NCBI RefSeq assembly: GCF_000230835.1
Contig: NZ_CM001240.1
Coordinates: forward strand, 62,001-126,000
Direction: 5' to 3'
Origin: Clostridium sp. DL-VIII
GTDB lineage: Bacteria; Bacillota; Clostridia; Clostridiales; Clostridiaceae
DNA: 64,000 nucleotides
The position numbers and the translations under genes were made by a program. This document shows, one piece after another, positions 61,371-64,000 of the stretch. Numbering within the stretch: position 1 is the first letter of the stretch; every line of letters starts with the position of its first letter. The notes beneath the pieces were generated by a model, which searched no databases, was not told the origin of the DNA, and worked only from the letters and a program-made list of their open reading frames with translations.

Positions 61371-62162
61371 TTAATTCAGAACACTATAATAATCTGAAAC
61401 TGTTCTTATTCCAACTGCAGCCTCTAATGTTGCAATTAGATTTTCATCTCTCTCTCTTTTATCAGTGGTAACAAATTCTCTTATAGATTCTTTATCAGAA
61501 TTGATAAAAATTAAATTCCTTATTTCTTGCATTTCCATTTTTAGTTCTAAATCTTTATTATGTATATTTAAGAGTTCAGCAAGTTCCTCTTCATTTATCA
61601 ATAAGTCAAGTTTAAAAATAGCTGATAAAAAATTTCTTTTTCCACCACTTTTCAAATAACAAGGTTTCAGTTTTTTTACAATATCTTTATTTTCTATCTG
61701 TATTCCTAGCTCTTCTAAAATTTCTTTTTTTATGTTATGCTCCAAATTTAAAAATTCCCCGCTAATATCCTCTTTATCAATTCCACCACCAATAAATTGT
61801 AATTTGAAAGGAAAAGCTGTGCATTCGTTCATTTCTCCAATAGCAAACTTATTATCAATAGTTTCAATCAGTACAGAAGTGTGGATAATTCTACAATCAT
61901 CATCTTCATAATTATTTTTATGCATTGTATATAAAAAATGTGCATAGTTAGTTAATCCAACGTAAATATGTATTTCACTTCCATTAATCTTTATTTTATA
62001 AATTGTAAATACATCACCATTAAAAAGTTTTTTCCCGGTGTTTAAAAGGCTTTCCCAATGACTTTGGACTCTTTTACTATATTCTTTTGCTAAGGATATT
62101 TTTTTATTTGTGTAATGTACTTTTACATTATCATCGAACTTTAACATATTAATTTCTTTCAT
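61371..62162 (-). CDS. NUDIX-domain protein
   Basis: 263 residues. A NUDIX box is recognisable near residues 125-155: GGGIDKED, then EHNIKKEILEELGIQ, i.e. G...E...K-E-I-x-E-E-L-G with Lys for the usual Arg and an insertion. The N-terminal ~110 residues are not recognised. GGAGGG precedes the ATG. The metal-binding Glu residues are present, so a hydrolase is plausible; the substrate is unknown. Confidence 0.75.
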   Translation of the reverse strand: MKEINMLKFDDNVKVHYTNKKISLAKEYSKRVQSHWESLLNTGKKLFNGDVFTIYKIKINGSEIHIYVGLTNYAHFLYTMHKNNYEDDDCRIIHTSVLIETIDNKFAIGEMNECTAFPFKLQFIGGGIDKEDISGEFLNLEHNIKKEILEELGIQIENKDIVKKLKPCYLKSGGKRNFLSAIFKLDLLINEEELAELLNIHNKDLELKMEMQEIRNLIFINSDKESIREFVTTDKRERDENLIATLEAAVGIRTVSDYYSVLN

Positions 62163-62450
62163 AAATTATAATTCCCTCCACAATTGTTTTTCAAGATATA
62201 ATCTACTATTTAGAAGTAATTATAACATAAATTGTAAATATAATATTGTTCAGCTTTTAAGGAATGTAATTCATATTAATTACTACATCAAATCTACATA
62301 CTTATATATTTCTAAAAATTCATTTATGGAATTTAAAGCAAATAAGTGGGGGCATGTGGTGTAAATCAAAGCTTTCTATTAAATTTTACATAGTAGGGTG
62401 GAATATAAATTTACCTTTTTTTTATTCATCCCTTTCTAGAATTACTCACT
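62163..62450. other. Intergenic region
   Basis: AT-rich spacer upstream of the NUDIX gene. It contains TATTAGTAATTAT-like stretches but no clear promoter or gene. Confidence 0.35.
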
Positions 62451-62491
62451 AAAAAAATCGTAAATTCAATTTTCTTGAATAATACGATTTT
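62451..62491 (-). terminator. Terminator of the methyltransferase gene
   Basis: On the minus strand AAATCGTA pairs with TACGATTT and runs into TTTT; an inner TTCAAGAAAATTGAA extends the stem. Confidence 0.75.
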
Positions 62492-62576
62492 ACAATTTGC
62501 TATTTATTTTTAGTGATTCATAAGAAAAATATTTTGTATTAAGTTTACTTTAGATTATGCTTATAACCGACGACTG

Positions 62577-63416
62577 TTATTTATTTTTTTCTAACACATA
62601 AATGATATTCATTCCACAGTCTAGCGTTCCTTGCATTTTAGTGAAAGCAATTTCTTTTTCTATAATGAGTTTCCAAAATTCTTTATCTTGTCTAGAATCT
62701 TCTAATGCAGAATCGCCAGCTTGTGTAAATAATCCAGCAGAACTTCGCTCTTTTATAGTAACAGGAAAGTCGGCAAATAGTGCATCCATTTCTGAACTTC
62801 TCATCATATGGACATAGTGCTTACTTGGGACAGGATAGTGCTCTTCATCTTGAATACCTGTATTAAATATCCACTTTGTAGCTTCAATGCCAAATTGATC
62901 TTTTTCATACCTAATGCCATCTAAATAATATAGTGATGCTCCGATAAAACTCATAGCACCTACAATCAATGTTCCGCCAGGCTTTAGAACTCTTAGCATT
63001 TCATTTATGCCATCTTTTTCCTTATCTAAAAGATAGTTTATTACTCCACCAATACAAACAATGCAATCAAAAGAGGAATCTTCAAAAATCCCCATATTCA
63101 GCACATCTAATACACAAAACATCTTAATTTTATCAAACAATGAAAGTTCTTTCATTTTCGATTTATTAAATTCTATCTGATGTACAGAAATATCTCCTAC
63201 AGTTAGTTCATTACACATCTTCACAATATCTTTAGTGTATCGCCCAGAACCAGCACCTATTTCTAAAACCTTGTAATCCTGATTAATATAACGCTTTAAT
63301 ATATCAAAATGCACATGGTAAAGAAGTTCTCCGTGTCCGTCTTTTTCAAGACGATTCCATTCAAGATCTCCATAATTATCATATCTGTTTTTTGGAATTT
63401 CAGGGTTGTAACTCAT
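62577..63416 (-). CDS. SAM-dependent class I methyltransferase
   Basis: 279 residues. Motif I VLEIGAGSGRYTKDI (~52-66), an acidic end of strand 2 (VGDISVHQIE), a DxxCC segment SFDCIVCIGGVINYL and post-motif MLRVLKPGGTLIVGAM. This is the Rossmann methyltransferase fold; nothing shows the substrate. AAGGAG precedes the ATG, which lies inside a short upstream ORF, so translation is probably coupled. Confidence 0.85.
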   Translation of the reverse strand: MSYNPEIPKNRYDNYGDLEWNRLEKDGHGELLYHVHFDILKRYINQDYKVLEIGAGSGRYTKDIVKMCNELTVGDISVHQIEFNKSKMKELSLFDKIKMFCVLDVLNMGIFEDSSFDCIVCIGGVINYLLDKEKDGINEMLRVLKPGGTLIVGAMSFIGASLYYLDGIRYEKDQFGIEATKWIFNTGIQDEEHYPVPSKHYVHMMRSSEMDALFADFPVTIKERSSAGLFTQAGDSALEDSRQDKEFWKLIIEKEIAFTKMQGTLDCGMNIIYVLEKNK

Positions 63417-63483
63417 AAAAGCATCTCCTTATCATTTTTAGATTTATAATCGTTATAATGTTGCTAATGTCGCTTTCACTCAT
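63400..63483 (-). CDS. Leader ORF overlapping the methyltransferase start
   Basis: 27 codons (MSESDISNIITIINLKMI...) with GAGGTGG upstream, ending in TGA 17 bases inside the methyltransferase gene in another frame. The arrangement would let ribosomes re-initiate at the methyltransferase ATG. The small size leaves chance possible. Confidence 0.4.
   Translation of the reverse strand: MSESDISNIITIINLKMIRRCFYELQP
63444..63458 (-). promoter_or_regulatory. PerR-box-like palindrome
   Basis: TTATAATCGTTATAA differs from the PerR consensus (TTATAAT-N-ATTATAA) at one position. It lies inside the leader ORF, so it may be coincidental in AT-rich DNA. Confidence 0.3.
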
Positions 63484-64000
63484 ATAACCACCACCTCTCA
63501 AAATATAAATAATTTTTGTTTTACATTACTTTGCTACTTTGACTAATTATAGCATACTTTGTAAATATTTTATTATTTAATACGTTGGTTTAATTGCGAT
63601 GTTGAGACTAAAATAATAGCATAAGCTTAAGATATAGCTAAACTTTGTAGTAGCACTAGCTTAAATTTATTCACCTCAATATCGCAATCAATTACTAGAA
63701 CGAAGTCGCTAAAAGCAGACCGTCCAGTATGGAGATTCAAAACTCACGATTCCCCATAAAATATATATTTTTATTAACATTTCAAAGCTTTATTTCTTGA
63801 AAGTATATGTTTTTCTTTATTTTATCACATAAAATCCCCCTCCCCATGATTAAGTACTTATTCACTTTTATCCTTATTTATGGTGGTGAAATACTCCAAA
63901 GCATTATTTTACCTATCTTTATTAAATTTCCCCTCTCACAATTTTTAGTTCTATCCACATATTGTGCAAATTACAATAAAATTTATCTTCACATATTAAA
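63484..64000. other. Right-edge region without an identified gene
   Basis: About 517 AT-rich bases. No ORF with a ribosome site, no terminator of note. The segment at 63690-63740 (GAACGAAGTCGC, GCAGACCGTCCAGTATGG) is less AT-rich than its surroundings and unexplained. Confidence 0.35.

Overview
The window is low-GC DNA that reads like the chromosome of a Clostridium of the sensu stricto or solventogenic type. This is inferred from the AT-rich codon use, strong AGGAGG ribosome sites, a secreted protein with choline-binding-type repeats, several chemoreceptors, MglB-like orphan binding proteins, a butanol-dehydrogenase-like enzyme and DUF1659/DUF2922 genes. The species cannot be fixed from sequence alone. 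I see no rRNA, CRISPR array, insertion sequence or complete prophage.

Layout. 0-5 kb: the start of a DUF2334-type deacetylase that runs off the left edge, then a four-gene zinc/manganese ABC importer behind a perfect inverted repeat. 5-14.4 kb: tRNA-Ser(CGA), tadA, a CorC-type membrane protein, a cell-wall-binding secreted protein, a metallophosphoesterase, and a MerR/SDR pair with a 19-bp-spacer promoter. 14.7-24 kb: an overlapping DnaD-like/DnaC-like pair, TetR, the DUF1659/DUF2922 pair, a MarR-flavoprotein-MFS operon with two operators, and a cation antiporter behind a yybP-ykoY-type (Mn2+) riboswitch. 24-31 kb: rarA, an orphan sugar-binding protein, a flavin reductase-rubredoxin fusion with superoxide reductase, a chemoreceptor and a VapA-like protein. 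31-40 kb: AraC and MFS genes flanked by inverted copies of a structured repeat, a truncated LysR gene, a QueG-like protein, an MBL-fold hydrolase, an iron-type alcohol dehydrogenase behind a second MerR-type promoter, and a second orphan binding protein. 40-47 kb: an oppABCDF-like operon ending in a PuuD-like amidase. 47-53 kb: Fur, a soluble mini-chemoreceptor with MarR, a cyclase, a chemoreceptor and a third orphan binding protein. 53-58.4 kb: a PfkB-like/AAA+/RyR protein, HxlR, and a MATE exporter next to the remains of a radical-SAM peptide locus. 58.6-60.9 kb: a visibly GC-richer MFS/TetR efflux module, probably acquired by transfer. 61-64 kb: a NUDIX protein and a methyltransferase with an overlapping leader ORF.

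The least expected signals are outside ordinary genes. (1) Three paralogous plus-strand loci near 19.4, 30.2 and 56.4 kb share a promoter block with fixed spacing and end in terminator hairpins. Their stems differ but stay paired, and all keep C-rich unpaired segments. They look like a small-RNA family. (2) Two roughly 160-nt elements with GGCACATGAA ends flank the 31-kb MFS gene in inverted orientation and show compensatory changes in several helices. A 54-bp mini form lies at 17.3 kb. (3) The 859-residue protein at 53-55.7 kb joins a degenerate PfkB-like fold, an AAA+ ATPase and RyR repeats, and I know of no assigned function for that combination.
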